DNA of 64,000 nt, from NCBI RefSeq assembly GCF_026626745.1, contig NZ_JAPNJW010000002.1, forward strand, positions 806,001 to 870,000, given 5' to 3'. A model generated the notes under the pieces. That model worked only from the letters and a program-made list of their open reading frames with translations, was not told the DNA's origin and made no database searches. The stretch comes from Nannocystis sp. RBIL2 (GTDB lineage Bacteria; Myxococcota_A; Polyangia; Nannocystales; Nannocystaceae). Numbering within the stretch: the first letter of the stretch is position 1; each line of letters opens with the position of its first letter. Of this stretch, positions 40,501-49,675 are shown one piece after another. The translations under genes were made by a program, and so were the position numbers.

Positions 40501-41068
40501 GGCCAGCAGCCAGCAGGCTCGTCGGGTCTGCGCGTTCGCCCGCGCCGCGCTGACCGGGGACGACCAGCTCGCGCGCGTCGGCGCCGATCTGAACGCCACC
40601 GATCCGGTGGTCGCCGCGATCGCGGCCTGGCGCTTCGGACAGATCCGTAGCGATGCCGCGCGCGAGGAGGCCGTCGCGACGCTGCTCGGGCGTTACGTCG
40701 GTCCGCGCGGTCTGCCGCGGGACGCCGCCGGCGCCGCGCTCGGGCGATTGCTGGCGCCGTCGTCAGCGCGCGTCGAGTTGCCCCCCCTGCCGCCATTACG
40801 CGCCGGGAGCTGGGAGATCGCCATCGATCGGTGGCTCGCCCAGGCGATCGCGCCGCCGATCGAGGCCCTGCCCGCCTCGGTCCTGAGACCCCACACCGCC
40901 GCGCTGCAGCAGGCCCTCGCCGCCGCGGCCACGGGCACGCGCGCCGAGGCGTGGTCCCAGGACCGCCTGCGCCGCCCGTGCGCCGGCAGCGGCGAGCGCG
41001 ACTGCCTCGATCTACGCCCCCTCATCCGCGAGCCGGTTCCGGCGCCTCGCGGGCCCGAGTCGCGTTGA
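37526..41068 (+). CDS. Large periplasmic TPR and HEAT-repeat protein
   Basis: 1180 residues. The ATG at 37526 has a TAGGCT box 7 nt upstream. Signal peptide ending PAHAAPAED (about 25-42). Residues about 60-900 are tetratricopeptide-like helical pairs (for example PEQLAELALALRRAGRGDAAMDALERMM and DSARVLIRIGELYERRGEPDQASKLY region), and about 930-1080 are HEAT/PBS-lyase-like repeats (GPVTGRLRAAEHLGRLA, EAVPVFADLLRTGDA). Resembles in design the TPR/HEAT scaffolds of myxobacterial envelope complexes. Three 14-nt repeats lie in frame (37813, 38584, 39307). No catalytic domain. Likely a protein-binding scaffold. Confidence 0.8.
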   Translation: MVLRPRLAPSWRTARPRVGAHALFGWIPLALALLTSGPAHAAPAEDDWSVERSAADPALVQQRFEKLRKQPFDQAQWRALETVLGKAGLAKRIEAGLSRTPGDVSLGILDARAKLGLGDPRGAATRLAELEPRAGGLRSRVFKLRVEALQAGGDARGAVAALEAAAQASNDDALRLQALDIADRHQLGPEALRLAQALARDPGNGAAQLRLARAAARAGQTAPAEAAYAKAVTALRGADQLNAREEWARSRLSAGDAAGAGELAWAQVEATRVGSPERASAWDLVLEAGARQASGDTPARIERFLGRPEQARDGAGWRALARAQAAGGADPVDAWRRALAADPDDPEARAALVMSLESGGEAEAALAEYAKLGPKSPERLQLGLELAARLIGTGKREQGLKVAAELEASATAQGDALLRLLDFYNLHDEPDRALAVAQRLVRARPRDPDARVALGEQLFQMNREPDAMKEWALLPGLVRPGHAGWARHAEILAEHRRPEAVLSLQKALAAAPREPKYLRLRAILETDDRLPHQALATWQQVFELTRAPEHRILHDEARTRIVDILVGGTLSQFTSRRQAIEKQALLDLDGKDTDLAFEAGLLLAEIYTREEKYAKAVGVHEKLARLRPQDPEQLAELALALRRAGRGDAAMDALERMMTLDPKRSADVLAELAEVAFESGDIERVLLAAAHTELDKADSARVLIRIGELYERRGEPDQASKLYEGLLQRDPSNAPAHLRLAEIELARGRPERAEAMLRAIVEKGGAPEVVEQAGRRALDLAETRGAIAPILDLALARARRDPSADEGRALLLDALDRASTSAVKTWLASGDEPERTARTGALRRSLVEALARGPVTGRLRAAEHLGRLALPQTALPLARMGAQLTPPRDATRTVRTAFEQARAAAIQAAGALDEPEAVPVFADLLRTGDASRESWYAAAWALARSSAPAAATELRRFAAPEHEGLMIALACASLARGGDLADRERVARLAAAASSQQARRVCAFARAALTGDDQLARVGADLNATDPVVAAIAAWRFGQIRSDAAREEAVATLLGRYVGPRGLPRDAAGAALGRLLAPSSARVELPPLPPLRAGSWEIAIDRWLAQAIAPPIEALPASVLRPHTAALQQALAAAATGTRAEAWSQDRLRRPCAGSGERDCLDLRPLIREPVPAPRGPESR
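37813..37844. repeat. 14-nt-period palindromic array inside TPR gene
   Basis: CCTG, CAGG and CTCG start at 37813, 37827 and 37841. Single units also at 38584-38601 (CATG, TCCCTCGAGT, CAGG) and 39307-39324 (CCTG, GCTTTTGAGG, CAGG). Confidence 0.6.
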
Positions 41069-41103
41069 CAACGAGGCCGCGCGCGGATGAGGATCCCCGG
41101 GTC

Positions 41104-42162
41104 ATGGAACTGGGCCTTGCCTGTTCGGTGTGTGGCCACCTCAACCAGCTGCGCGCCGTGAGCTGCGACCGGTGCGCCGCCGTCCTCGCGCCGCAACCGA
41201 TCGCGCCCTCCGCGGTGCTGCCGAACCTCGGCGCGCACCCGGCCACGGGCGCTGGTTCGCCGGCGCGTCCGGTCACGCAGGTCTCGACCGCGTCATCGTC
41301 TCCCGCCACCGTCCCGCTGCCGTCGGGCATGCAAGCGCAGCCCCCCTCGCCGCAGAACGGCGCGGTCAAGCCGCCCTCGACCGTGATCTCGTCCGTGCAG
41401 CCGAGCAGCGCGGTGCCAGCTCAGCCGCGCTTCAACGCCGTGACCGGCGCCCCGCTCGAGGCGCTCCAGAGCAAGCCGGCCGCCAAGACCATGTTCTTCG
41501 GCGCGCTGCAGCAGCAGCACGTCGTCCCGCGGTTGGTCGTCATCAAGGGTGAAGGCGGCGACGGCGTCACCTACCACCTCAGCGCCACCAACCACGTCGT
41601 CGGCCGCAGCACCGGCGAGATCCGCTTCAACGAGGACTTCTTCCTCAGCCCCGAGCACGCCCTCTTCAGCGTCCAGGGCAACCGCCTGTTCGCCAAGGAT
41701 CTCGGCAGCATCAACGGCGTGTTCGTGCGGATCAAGTCGCCGGTGCCGCTCGATCACGGCGACTGCTTCCTCGTCGGCGAGCAGCTGCTCCGCCTCGACA
41801 GCGCGCCCTTCAACGAGCCCGGCCCCGACGCCAACCACACCTACAGCTACACGAGCCCGCGGCCCGATGCGCGCTTCCGCGTGGTCCAGCTGCTGGCCGG
41901 TGGCGGCGAGGGTCGCATCGTCTCGGCCCAGGGCACCACGCTGACGCTCGGGCGCGAGGCCAACCACATGAACTTCCCGCAGGATCGCTTCATCTCGGGT
42001 CGCCACGCGCGCCTCGATTCGGCGTCCGACTCGCACCACATCATCTTGACCGACACCGGCTCGCGCAACGGCACCTTCGTGCGGATCAAGGGCGCCGTCG
42101 AGCTGTTCCACGGCGACTACATCTTCATCGGCCAGCAGCTGCTGCGCGTCGAGATCTCGTAA
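41104..42162 (+). CDS. Zinc ribbon protein with two FHA domains
   Basis: 352 residues. N-terminal zinc ribbon (ACSVCGHLNQ, SCDRCAAV), a 100-residue S/P/A-rich linker, then two FHA domains: about 145-230 (VVGRSTGEIRF, LSPEHALF, LGSINGVFVRI) and 255-350 (LGREANHMNF, SGRHARL, GSRNGTFVRI). The second has the canonical phosphothreonine pocket; in the first the S-x-x-H is kept but the flanking Arg/Asn set is less standard. A TTGACA hexamer overlaps the stop of the TPR gene 34 nt upstream. Followed by a paralogue of the same design, presumably reading Ser/Thr kinase signals. Confidence 0.85.
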   Translation: MELGLACSVCGHLNQLRAVSCDRCAAVLAPQPIAPSAVLPNLGAHPATGAGSPARPVTQVSTASSSPATVPLPSGMQAQPPSPQNGAVKPPSTVISSVQPSSAVPAQPRFNAVTGAPLEALQSKPAAKTMFFGALQQQHVVPRLVVIKGEGGDGVTYHLSATNHVVGRSTGEIRFNEDFFLSPEHALFSVQGNRLFAKDLGSINGVFVRIKSPVPLDHGDCFLVGEQLLRLDSAPFNEPGPDANHTYSYTSPRPDARFRVVQLLAGGGEGRIVSAQGTTLTLGREANHMNFPQDRFISGRHARLDSASDSHHIILTDTGSRNGTFVRIKGAVELFHGDYIFIGQQLLRVEIS

Positions 42163-42211
42163 GCGACATTCGCTTCACGGCCCGTCGCGGCCTGAAGAAG
42201 GGGCCCCTGTT

Positions 42212-43267
42212 GTGATCATCTGTCCGAACTGCGGCAAGGAGAATCAGGACCACTACAAGTTCTGCCTCGGGTGTGGCGCGCGCCTGCCCGGAGGTGCTCC
42301 TGCGTCGGTGCCGCCGCGCGCGGGGCAAACGCCCGCGGGCACGCAGATCACCCCGCCGGTCGCGCCGCAGACCTCGGGCGGCACCGTCATCGACCCGCCG
42401 AAGCCGCCGCCGGTCAGCAAGGCGCCGGTGGCCGCGCCGACGCCCGCGGCTCCGTCCGCGGTCCCGACCCCGCCGGCCGCCGACGCGTCGCAGAACGGCT
42501 GCAACGCGTGCGGCATGTCCAATCCGCCGGGGTTCTTGTTCTGCGGTCGTTGCGGCAACCGCCTGGGCGCCGCCCCGGTCACTCCGCCGCCGGTGGCAGT
42601 CACTCCGCCCGTCACCGCCCGCCCCTCGTCGCGGCCCAAGCTGCGCGCGGCGCTCCACCTGCTGCGTGAGGACGGCAGCGACGGCGGCACCATCGATCTC
42701 GAGGACGGCCCGATCCCCTTCGGTCGCGACTCCGGCTCGCCCTTTGATCAGGACTTCTACCTCAACCCCAAGCACTGCGCCTTCACGGTGGAGTCCGAGG
42801 GGGTTCGCGTCGACGATCTCAGCCCGGTCAACGGCGTCTACCGCAAGATCGAAGGTCGCATCGAGCTGCAGCACGGGGACACCTTCCGCGTCGGCCAGGA
42901 GCTCCTCTATTACGAGGACCTGCCCGAGGCGGAGGCGCTGGCCGACGGCACCGAGCGCATGGGCAGCCCGAATCCTGGCTACTGGGGCCGGATCAGCGTG
43001 ATCGTCGACGGCGGCCGCGCGTGCGAGGCCGTGCCGATCGTCGGCAACGAGTTCATCGTCGGGCGCGAGCGCGGCGACCTCACCTTCCCCACCGACGGCT
43101 ACGTCTCGAGCATGCACTGCCGGATCGGCGGCGACGACGACGGCGTGTTCCTTGAGGATCGCGGCTCGTCGAACGGCACCTACCTGCGCGTGCGCAGCGG
43201 CCAGTGCGTCCCCTTCGGCAGCCTGCTGCTGATCGGTCAGCAGCTGTTCCACGTGCGCGAGAGCTGA
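42212..43267 (+). CDS. Double zinc ribbon protein with two FHA domains
   Basis: 351 residues, GTG start with an AGAAGGGG ribosome site. Two zinc ribbons: CPNCGKENQDHYKFCLGCG at the very N-terminus and CNACGMSNPPGFLFCGRCG near residue 95; P/A linkers; FHA domains at about 150-235 (FGRDSG, LNPKHCAF, LSPVNGVY) and 255-350 (VGRERGDLTF, SSMHCRIGG, GSSNGTYLRV). Paralogue of the preceding gene, 49 bp away. The pair probably forms an adaptor module that binds phosphorylated partners. Converges on the IPT lipoprotein gene with a 4-bp gap. Confidence 0.85.
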   Translation: MIICPNCGKENQDHYKFCLGCGARLPGGAPASVPPRAGQTPAGTQITPPVAPQTSGGTVIDPPKPPPVSKAPVAAPTPAAPSAVPTPPAADASQNGCNACGMSNPPGFLFCGRCGNRLGAAPVTPPPVAVTPPVTARPSSRPKLRAALHLLREDGSDGGTIDLEDGPIPFGRDSGSPFDQDFYLNPKHCAFTVESEGVRVDDLSPVNGVYRKIEGRIELQHGDTFRVGQELLYYEDLPEAEALADGTERMGSPNPGYWGRISVIVDGGRACEAVPIVGNEFIVGRERGDLTFPTDGYVSSMHCRIGGDDDGVFLEDRGSSNGTYLRVRSGQCVPFGSLLLIGQQLFHVRES

Positions 43268-43271
43268 GCCG

Positions 43272-43658
43272 CTACTCGGCGGTCGGAACAGGCGCTGCGC
43301 CCGGTTTGAAGAAGACCGGACGCAGCGGTTTGCCCTCGACCTCGCGGTACGTGAAGGCCTGCGACAGAGTGCGGGAGGTGCCGTCGCCGAAGTCGATGCG
43401 CACGTCGACCGGGCCGAAGCCCTCGGCCTCGGGCGTCTTGAGCGAGATGTGGTGGTCATCCTCGATGACCACAGCGCGTGCCGAACGCATCCCGAGGTAG
43501 ACCACGGCGGGTCCGTGGCCGAGGAAATCGGCGCCGATCACACGGACCGCCTGGCCGCCGTCGCTCCCGCCGTCCGCGGGCTCGAGGCGCAGCTCGGACG
43601 GTCGGCCGCACGCGAGGGCGACGGACGCGAGGGCGAGAAAGCGAAAGCCGGCGCGCAT
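43272..43658 (-). CDS. IPT/TIG-domain lipoprotein
   Basis: 128 residues. Signal peptide with lipobox VALAC (Cys about 17), then one immunoglobulin-like IPT/TIG domain (LRLEPADGGSDGG, VRVIGADFLG, VYLGMRSA, FGPVDVRIDFGDG). Ends with a short PVPTAE tail. IPT domains in bacteria are found on surface and adhesion proteins. A TATGTT box 6 nt before the ATG suggests a leaderless transcript. Its 3' end nearly touches the FHA gene on the other strand. Confidence 0.75.
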   Translation of the reverse strand: MRAGFRFLALASVALACGRPSELRLEPADGGSDGGQAVRVIGADFLGHGPAVVYLGMRSARAVVIEDDHHISLKTPEAEGFGPVDVRIDFGDGTSRTLSQAFTYREVEGKPLRPVFFKPGAAPVPTAE

Positions 43659-43664
43659 GGCGGG

Positions 43665-43670
43665 AACATA
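43665..43670 (-). promoter_or_regulatory. Putative -10 box (TATGTT) of IPT lipoprotein gene
   Basis: Ends 6 nt before the ATG at 43658. Confidence 0.35.
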
Positions 43671-43710
43671 CCACCAGGCGCACCGGCGCGAGCCGCGAGG
43701 GCTCTTGGGG

Positions 43711-45081
<1,371 letters not shown>

Positions 45082-45610
45082 GATGGACCTCGTTGGGTTG
45101 GGGTGCTAGTTTCGGGCCAAGCTAAGGGGCGAGTATTCGTGTCGCGGAATCCGCGGAATAGTCGTCTAGAGTGGGATACGAACGGCTTCGCGTGCGACGG
45201 GCCTGCGTTGGTAGTGTCGCCAGGCTCGACCGGGATCACGGAAGGACCTCTTGTTAGGCACCGTTTAGGCGCCTTCTGCTTCAAGGTCCTACGCAAGTCC
45301 GAGGTGGAAGTTTCATCACCCTCTGCGTCGGTAGAACTGCGCAGATGTAGGTGTACCTCGGCCGTTTTGTCTCACATGGAGCCGCATACAAGAGGCTTGA
45401 CGACGCGGTAGCGGCTCGTTCCGCGGACCTGACCCAAACTGGGTACGGACCGCGGCCCCGTCCAGGGCATCGCGGCCGGAGCGCTTGTGATCTTCCTCCG
45501 TCGGCTTGACACGGGGTCACGAGGGTCGGAACCCGCGAGACACCGCTGTCATTCCCTCTGACATCGTTGTCACGCGGGCGCGACGCCTCTGCGCGACGAT
45601 CGGACGCAGA
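45082..45610. other. 529-bp intergenic region with several symmetric elements
   Basis: No gene seen. Less GC-rich than its surroundings. It holds a direct repeat TTAGGCaCC/TTAGGCgCC with 11-bp period (45254-45273), a long hairpin (45421-45455), a TGTCA-N7-TGACA palindrome (45547-45563) and a plus-strand TTGACA (45508 area). It contains the sigma gene promoter, not identified with certainty. Confidence 0.5.
45421..45455. terminator. Long hairpin downstream of methyltransferase gene
   Basis: Outer stem CCGCGG/CCGCGG, one A-A mismatch, CC/GG, small internal loop, inner stem ACCCA/TGGGT with AAC loop. Lies 155 bp after the stop at 45611, between two minus-strand genes, so it may end the upstream transcript or regulate the sigma gene. 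Confidence 0.4.
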
Positions 45611-47320
45611 TCAGACGTCGTCGCGACGCTGCGCGAAGATCCAGATCTCGGGCGAGGCACCGCCATAGAAGCGACCGCGAGTGTCGCGACTACCGGACAG
45701 CTCGATCACTCGCGCCCCCATCGGGGCGAGCATCTTCGCCAGAGTGTGTGCGGAGTAGGCGCGGATCGAGATGTGGTGCTCGAATTGCCGACCGTCCTCG
45801 AACACCACCGTCCGGTGGATGCGGACGCGTCCGGTCGCAAAGTGCATGTCCGCCACGTCGAGCACGAGACAGCCTCGGCCCTGCCACCACGACCGACACG
45901 GCAAGACCCCCATCAGGTAGTCGCGGTTGAACACCTGCAGCGCGAGCTTGCCGCCGGGCTTGAGCACTTCGACCATGTCCTGAAGGCACTGTCGGTTCTG
46001 CTCGTCGCTCTCGAAGTAGCCGAAGCTGCTGCCCAGGCAGGTGACCGCGTCGTACGTCCGGTCACGCGGCAGGCTCCGCATGTCGCCGTGCAGGATGTCG
46101 AAGTTGAACTTGCTGGCCTCGTTGCGACGGGCCGCTCGCAGCAGCTGCGGCATCGAGTTGTCGAGGGCCGTGACGTCGAGGCCCAGGGCCGCGAAGGCGG
46201 TCGCGTGGCGGCCGTCGCCGCAGGCCACGTCGAGCAGCTTCTGTCCGCTCGCGAGGTCCAGCGACTTCTGCACGAAAGCGGCGTCGATCTCGGCGCTGGC
46301 ATCGGTGTCGACCGGGAGGATCGCCGCGTAGTGGTCTCCGAAGACCTCCTCGTGCCAATTGCGGCGCTTGCGGCCGTCGCTTCGAGGAGCGGGCGGGGTC
46401 GCGGTCGACGGCTTCGACGGCGGGGCCTTCTCGGGCGGCGGGGGGCGCGGCGGAGCGACAGGCTTCTCGGCGGCGGCCGGCGGGGGACGCGGCGGTCCCG
46501 CCTTCTCCGGAGTCGGCGGCGGACGCGGCGGTCCCGACTTTTCGGGCGTCGCAGGGGCGGCCGCGGGCGGACGTGGCGGGCCCAGCTTTTCGGCGGCCGG
46601 GACCGGTCCGGTCGGTTGGCGGGGCGGCGGCGCGCTGATCGGCTTCTCGACCACCGGCGCCGGACGGGCCACGACGACCTCTTCCTGGACCTCGAGCGCG
46701 TCGTCCTCGATCTCGTCGTCGTCGGCCTCGGCCTCGGCTTCAGCGGCGTCGTCCTGGATCTCTTCCTCTTCCTCGACCTCCGCTTCGGCTTCGGGCTCGG
46801 GATCGTCGACCGGCAGCAGGGACGCCGACGCGGCCACCGCCGACATCACGTCCTCCACGTCGTCGTCGTCGCGCGGGCTGGGCTCCAGTCCGGGTGCGAG
46901 GCGCTCGAGAGCCATGACGTCGTCATCGTCGTCGACGAGCGCGCCGTTCAAACGCGTGAGCGACGGGATGACCATGCCCGCCCCTGTCTCCGGCGGGGTC
47001 GGAGCCGGCGCAGCCGGGCCGATCGGCCGCAGCTCGATGCTGAGGCCGCTGCCGTTGGCCGGCTCCGAGAGCGGCGCTGCGGCGGGTTTGGGACCGGTGG
47101 GCTGCTTCGCCGGGGCTCCCGGGGCCGACCCGTTGACGGGCCTGCCGGACCGCGTGGCGGTGATCGTGGGGATGATGATCCCGGCCGGGGGAGCCGGGGG
47201 CACGAGCATGCTGCGCAGGCGATCGTCGATCACGTCGAGCGAGTCGACGCCGCGCGCATTGCCGCGCGGGATGATCGTGAAGTCGAGCAGCCACTCCTCG
47301 GGAGATACCTGCCAGGTCAT
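45611..47320 (-). CDS. SAM-dependent methyltransferase with long proline-rich N-terminal region
   Basis: 569 residues. The C-terminal 260 residues are a class I methyltransferase: motif I LLDVACGDGRHATAFAALG, D at the end of strand 2 (LDNSMPQLL), GDMRSL, FDAVTCLGSSFGYF-like motif IV (YDAVTCLGSSFGYF) and LKPGGKLALQ. The N-terminal half begins with a small folded segment (TWQVSPEEWLLDFTII) and is otherwise disordered: acidic (DDDDD, EEEEE) and P-rich with repeated GPPRPP units. Its ATG is preceded and its stop of psd... is arranged so that psd begins the operon downstream at 48198 and overlaps this gene by 4 bp (ATGA). Substrate unknown; a link to phospholipid methylation is possible because of psd. 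Confidence 0.8.
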   Translation of the reverse strand: MTWQVSPEEWLLDFTIIPRGNARGVDSLDVIDDRLRSMLVPPAPPAGIIIPTITATRSGRPVNGSAPGAPAKQPTGPKPAAAPLSEPANGSGLSIELRPIGPAAPAPTPPETGAGMVIPSLTRLNGALVDDDDDVMALERLAPGLEPSPRDDDDVEDVMSAVAASASLLPVDDPEPEAEAEVEEEEEIQDDAAEAEAEADDDEIEDDALEVQEEVVVARPAPVVEKPISAPPPRQPTGPVPAAEKLGPPRPPAAAPATPEKSGPPRPPPTPEKAGPPRPPPAAAEKPVAPPRPPPPEKAPPSKPSTATPPAPRSDGRKRRNWHEEVFGDHYAAILPVDTDASAEIDAAFVQKSLDLASGQKLLDVACGDGRHATAFAALGLDVTALDNSMPQLLRAARRNEASKFNFDILHGDMRSLPRDRTYDAVTCLGSSFGYFESDEQNRQCLQDMVEVLKPGGKLALQVFNRDYLMGVLPCRSWWQGRGCLVLDVADMHFATGRVRIHRTVVFEDGRQFEHHISIRAYSAHTLAKMLAPMGARVIELSGSRDTRGRFYGGASPEIWIFAQRRDDV

Positions 47321-48198
47321 GCGACGTCGCCTCGCTGCAAGAGGGGCTGGCCCATGCGCACTGCAGTGGGCTCGTCGGTCGGCGCGAGCGGTCGGACGCC
47401 GGCCTGGGTCAACACCACCACGGTGCTGCCGAGATGGAACACGCCGAGCTCGTCGCCCTTGCGCAGGCGCACCGGCGGGTCGCACTCGACGCGCTGGATC
47501 TCGCGCGGATGCGGCGCGATGTGGCGATAGGCGCAGCTCATGTGGCCGACGCCGAAGGCCGCGATCATCACCACCGCGATCGTGCCGAACGGGGTGTCGA
47601 GGACGTGGATCAGGCGCTCGTTGAGGGCGAACAGGCGCGGTGCCCGCTCGAGCGCGGCGGCGGTGACCGGGAGCAACCGCCCCGGCACCGCGACCACGCG
47701 CTGCGCGGTGCCGTCGCACGGAGTGTGGACGCGGTGGTAGTCGCGGGGATGGAGATAAATGGTGGTCGCCAGGCCGCCGAGGAACGACTCGGCGAGCGCG
47801 TCGTCGGCGAGCAGCTCGCCGAGCGTGTACTTGTGCCCCTTGGCGATCACCGCCGTGTCGCGCTCGATCGGCGCCATGCCGCGGAGGAGGCCGTCGCACG
47901 GGGCGCTGAGCACCTCGCGGCGCGAATCGACCGGCCGGGCGCCCGGTCGCAGGCGGCGGGTGAAGAAGGCGTTGAAGCTGTCGTAACCGTCCTGCATCGA
48001 GCGCGGGTCGACATCTTCGAGGTCGACGCCGAAGTAGCGGACATAGGCAGAGACGAAGGCGCGACTCAGCGGCCGCGGCAGACGAGCGCGGGCGGCCGCG
48101 CCTAGAGCCTTGCTCGCAGCGCTCGCGCCCCAGTCGGGTGAAACGTCGAGGACTGCGGCCGCCAGGCGAGCGCGCCAGGGAATTTCACGATCCGACAT
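47317..48198 (-). CDS. psd: Phosphatidylserine decarboxylase
   Basis: 293 residues from ATG at 48198. Makes phosphatidylethanolamine at the inner membrane. Motifs: FNAFFTRRLRPGARP, SAPCDG, the YHRVHTPCDG histidine motif and the self-cleavage site LGST in FHLGSTVVVL, where the serine becomes the pyruvoyl cofactor. First gene of the pair psd-methyltransferase, its TGA overlapping the next ATG. Length agrees with the family (about 290). Confidence 0.95.
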   Translation of the reverse strand: MSDREIPWRARLAAAVLDVSPDWGASAASKALGAAARARLPRPLSRAFVSAYVRYFGVDLEDVDPRSMQDGYDSFNAFFTRRLRPGARPVDSRREVLSAPCDGLLRGMAPIERDTAVIAKGHKYTLGELLADDALAESFLGGLATTIYLHPRDYHRVHTPCDGTAQRVVAVPGRLLPVTAAALERAPRLFALNERLIHVLDTPFGTIAVVMIAAFGVGHMSCAYRHIAPHPREIQRVECDPPVRLRKGDELGVFHLGSTVVVLTQAGVRPLAPTDEPTAVRMGQPLLQRGDVA

Positions 48199-48703
48199 CA
48201 GCGACCGGCAGCGTATCCGAGGCCGGGTTTTGGCCGCAAGCGGCGGCGAGGTCCCCGACCCTCGCGCGTGGACGCGCGCCGGCGAGGCAGCTCGGGAAGC
48301 CCAGGGAAGACACCCTCCGCACCGCACAATAGCAAACACCTACATTCTCCGGCCGACGCGCACCAACCGCGCGCCAGCAGCGCTCGGCCTGCCTGGCTGA
48401 AAGACCAGGATCTGCCGGAGCTGCCGGTCTCGGCGCTCGGTCCCGCGGAGGGACACGCGCACCTGGCCCAAAGTACAGGCTCGGCTCGTCGGCCAGCGCG
48501 CACGACCTGCACGAAACTGTCTCAAGGAACAGGATCGGCTCCTCGACAGCCAGGGGACCTCAACCCCGCCATCGCGCTCGACCTCCGAAGCGCCAAACGC
48601 CCGCGCCTGGTCGGCAGCGCTCAGCCCTGCTCGCCGCGCGTGGCGCCGGCTGCCCCACGCTCGCGTCCGGCAGCGCTCGTCCCCGCTCCGTCGCCCGCAG
48701 CGC
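48199..48703. other. 505-bp intergenic region with 14-nt repeat copies
   Basis: No gene seen. Contains 14-nt-period units at 48462-48479 (CCTG, GCCCAAAGTA, CAGG) and 48516-48533 (ACTG, TCTCAAGGAA, CAGG), plus a GGCAGCGCTC word repeated near 48613 and 48670. Upstream of psd and downstream of pyrD. Confidence 0.5.
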
Positions 48704-49675
48704 CTAGCTGCTCATCCACGGAGACTCGACGAGGTGCTCGGGCTCGGCCGCGTGCGCCTGGAGGCTGCCGATGGCCGCGCGAGCCGACGAGAAGCCGAGA
48801 GTGCCCAGCAGCGTCCGCAGCTCCTCGGTGATCCGCACGCCCGCGCCGGGCTCGGCGAAGTTGGCGGTGCCGACCTGCACGCAGTGAGCGCCGGCCATGA
48901 GGAACTCGAGGGCGTCCTCGCCGCTGAGGATCCCGCCCATGCCACAGATCGGGAGATCCGGCAGCGCGCGCGCGACTTGATGCACCATCCGCAGGGCGAT
49001 CGGCTTGATCGCCGGGCCCGAGAGACCGCCGTAGGTGGTGGCGATCTTGGGCCGGCGCGTGCGCACGTCGATCGCCATCCCGGTGATCGTGTTGATCAGC
49101 GACACGCCGGCGGCGCCGGCCTTCTGCACCGCGTCGGCCATGGCGACGATGTCGCTGACGTTCGGGCTCAGCTTGACGATGATCGGGACGCGCGAGACCT
49201 CGACGCAGGCGCGCGTCAGTCGGTGCGCGACCTCGGGGACGGTGCCGAACTCGATGCCGCCCTTCTTGATGTTCGGGCACGAGATGTTCATCTCGAGCGC
49301 GTCGATGCCCTGCCCTGCGCTGAGCTGGCGCGCGCAGTCGACGTAGGTCTCGAAGTCGACGCCGAAGAAGTTGACCCACACCGACACGCCGAGGTCCCGG
49401 AGGAAGGGCAGCTTGTCGCGCAGGAACGCCTCGACGCCGACGTTCTCGAGGCCGATCGAGTTGAGCATCCCGCCGGTGGTCTCGCAGATCCGCGGCAGCG
49501 GGTTGCCGAAGCGCGGCAGCGGCGAGATGCCCTTGGTCGAGATCCCGCCGAGCGCGCGCAGGTCGGTGAAGGCGGCGAACTGCTGGCCGTAGGCGAAGCA
49601 GCCCGAGGCCGCGAGGATCGGGGTGCGCAGCGCGACGGGGCCGCAGGAAGTGGTGAGGTCGATGCCTTCGGTCAT
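48704..49675 (-). CDS. pyrD: Dihydroorotate dehydrogenase B, catalytic subunit
   Basis: 323 residues. FMN-dependent class 1B enzyme oxidising dihydroorotate to orotate in pyrimidine synthesis. Motifs: PILAASGCFAYG, STKGISPLPRFGNPLPRICE, NSIGLENVG, EMNISCPNIKKGG (with the catalytic Cys of class 1), KLSPNVSDI, GGLSGPAIKPIALRMV and GMGGILSGEDALEFLMAGA. Overlaps pyrK by 4 bp (ATGA), which supports the heterotetrameric PyrK-PyrDB form using NAD. Confidence 0.96.
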   Translation of the reverse strand: MTEGIDLTTSCGPVALRTPILAASGCFAYGQQFAAFTDLRALGGISTKGISPLPRFGNPLPRICETTGGMLNSIGLENVGVEAFLRDKLPFLRDLGVSVWVNFFGVDFETYVDCARQLSAGQGIDALEMNISCPNIKKGGIEFGTVPEVAHRLTRACVEVSRVPIIVKLSPNVSDIVAMADAVQKAGAAGVSLINTITGMAIDVRTRRPKIATTYGGLSGPAIKPIALRMVHQVARALPDLPICGMGGILSGEDALEFLMAGAHCVQVGTANFAEPGAGVRITEELRTLLGTLGFSSARAAIGSLQAHAAEPEHLVESPWMSS

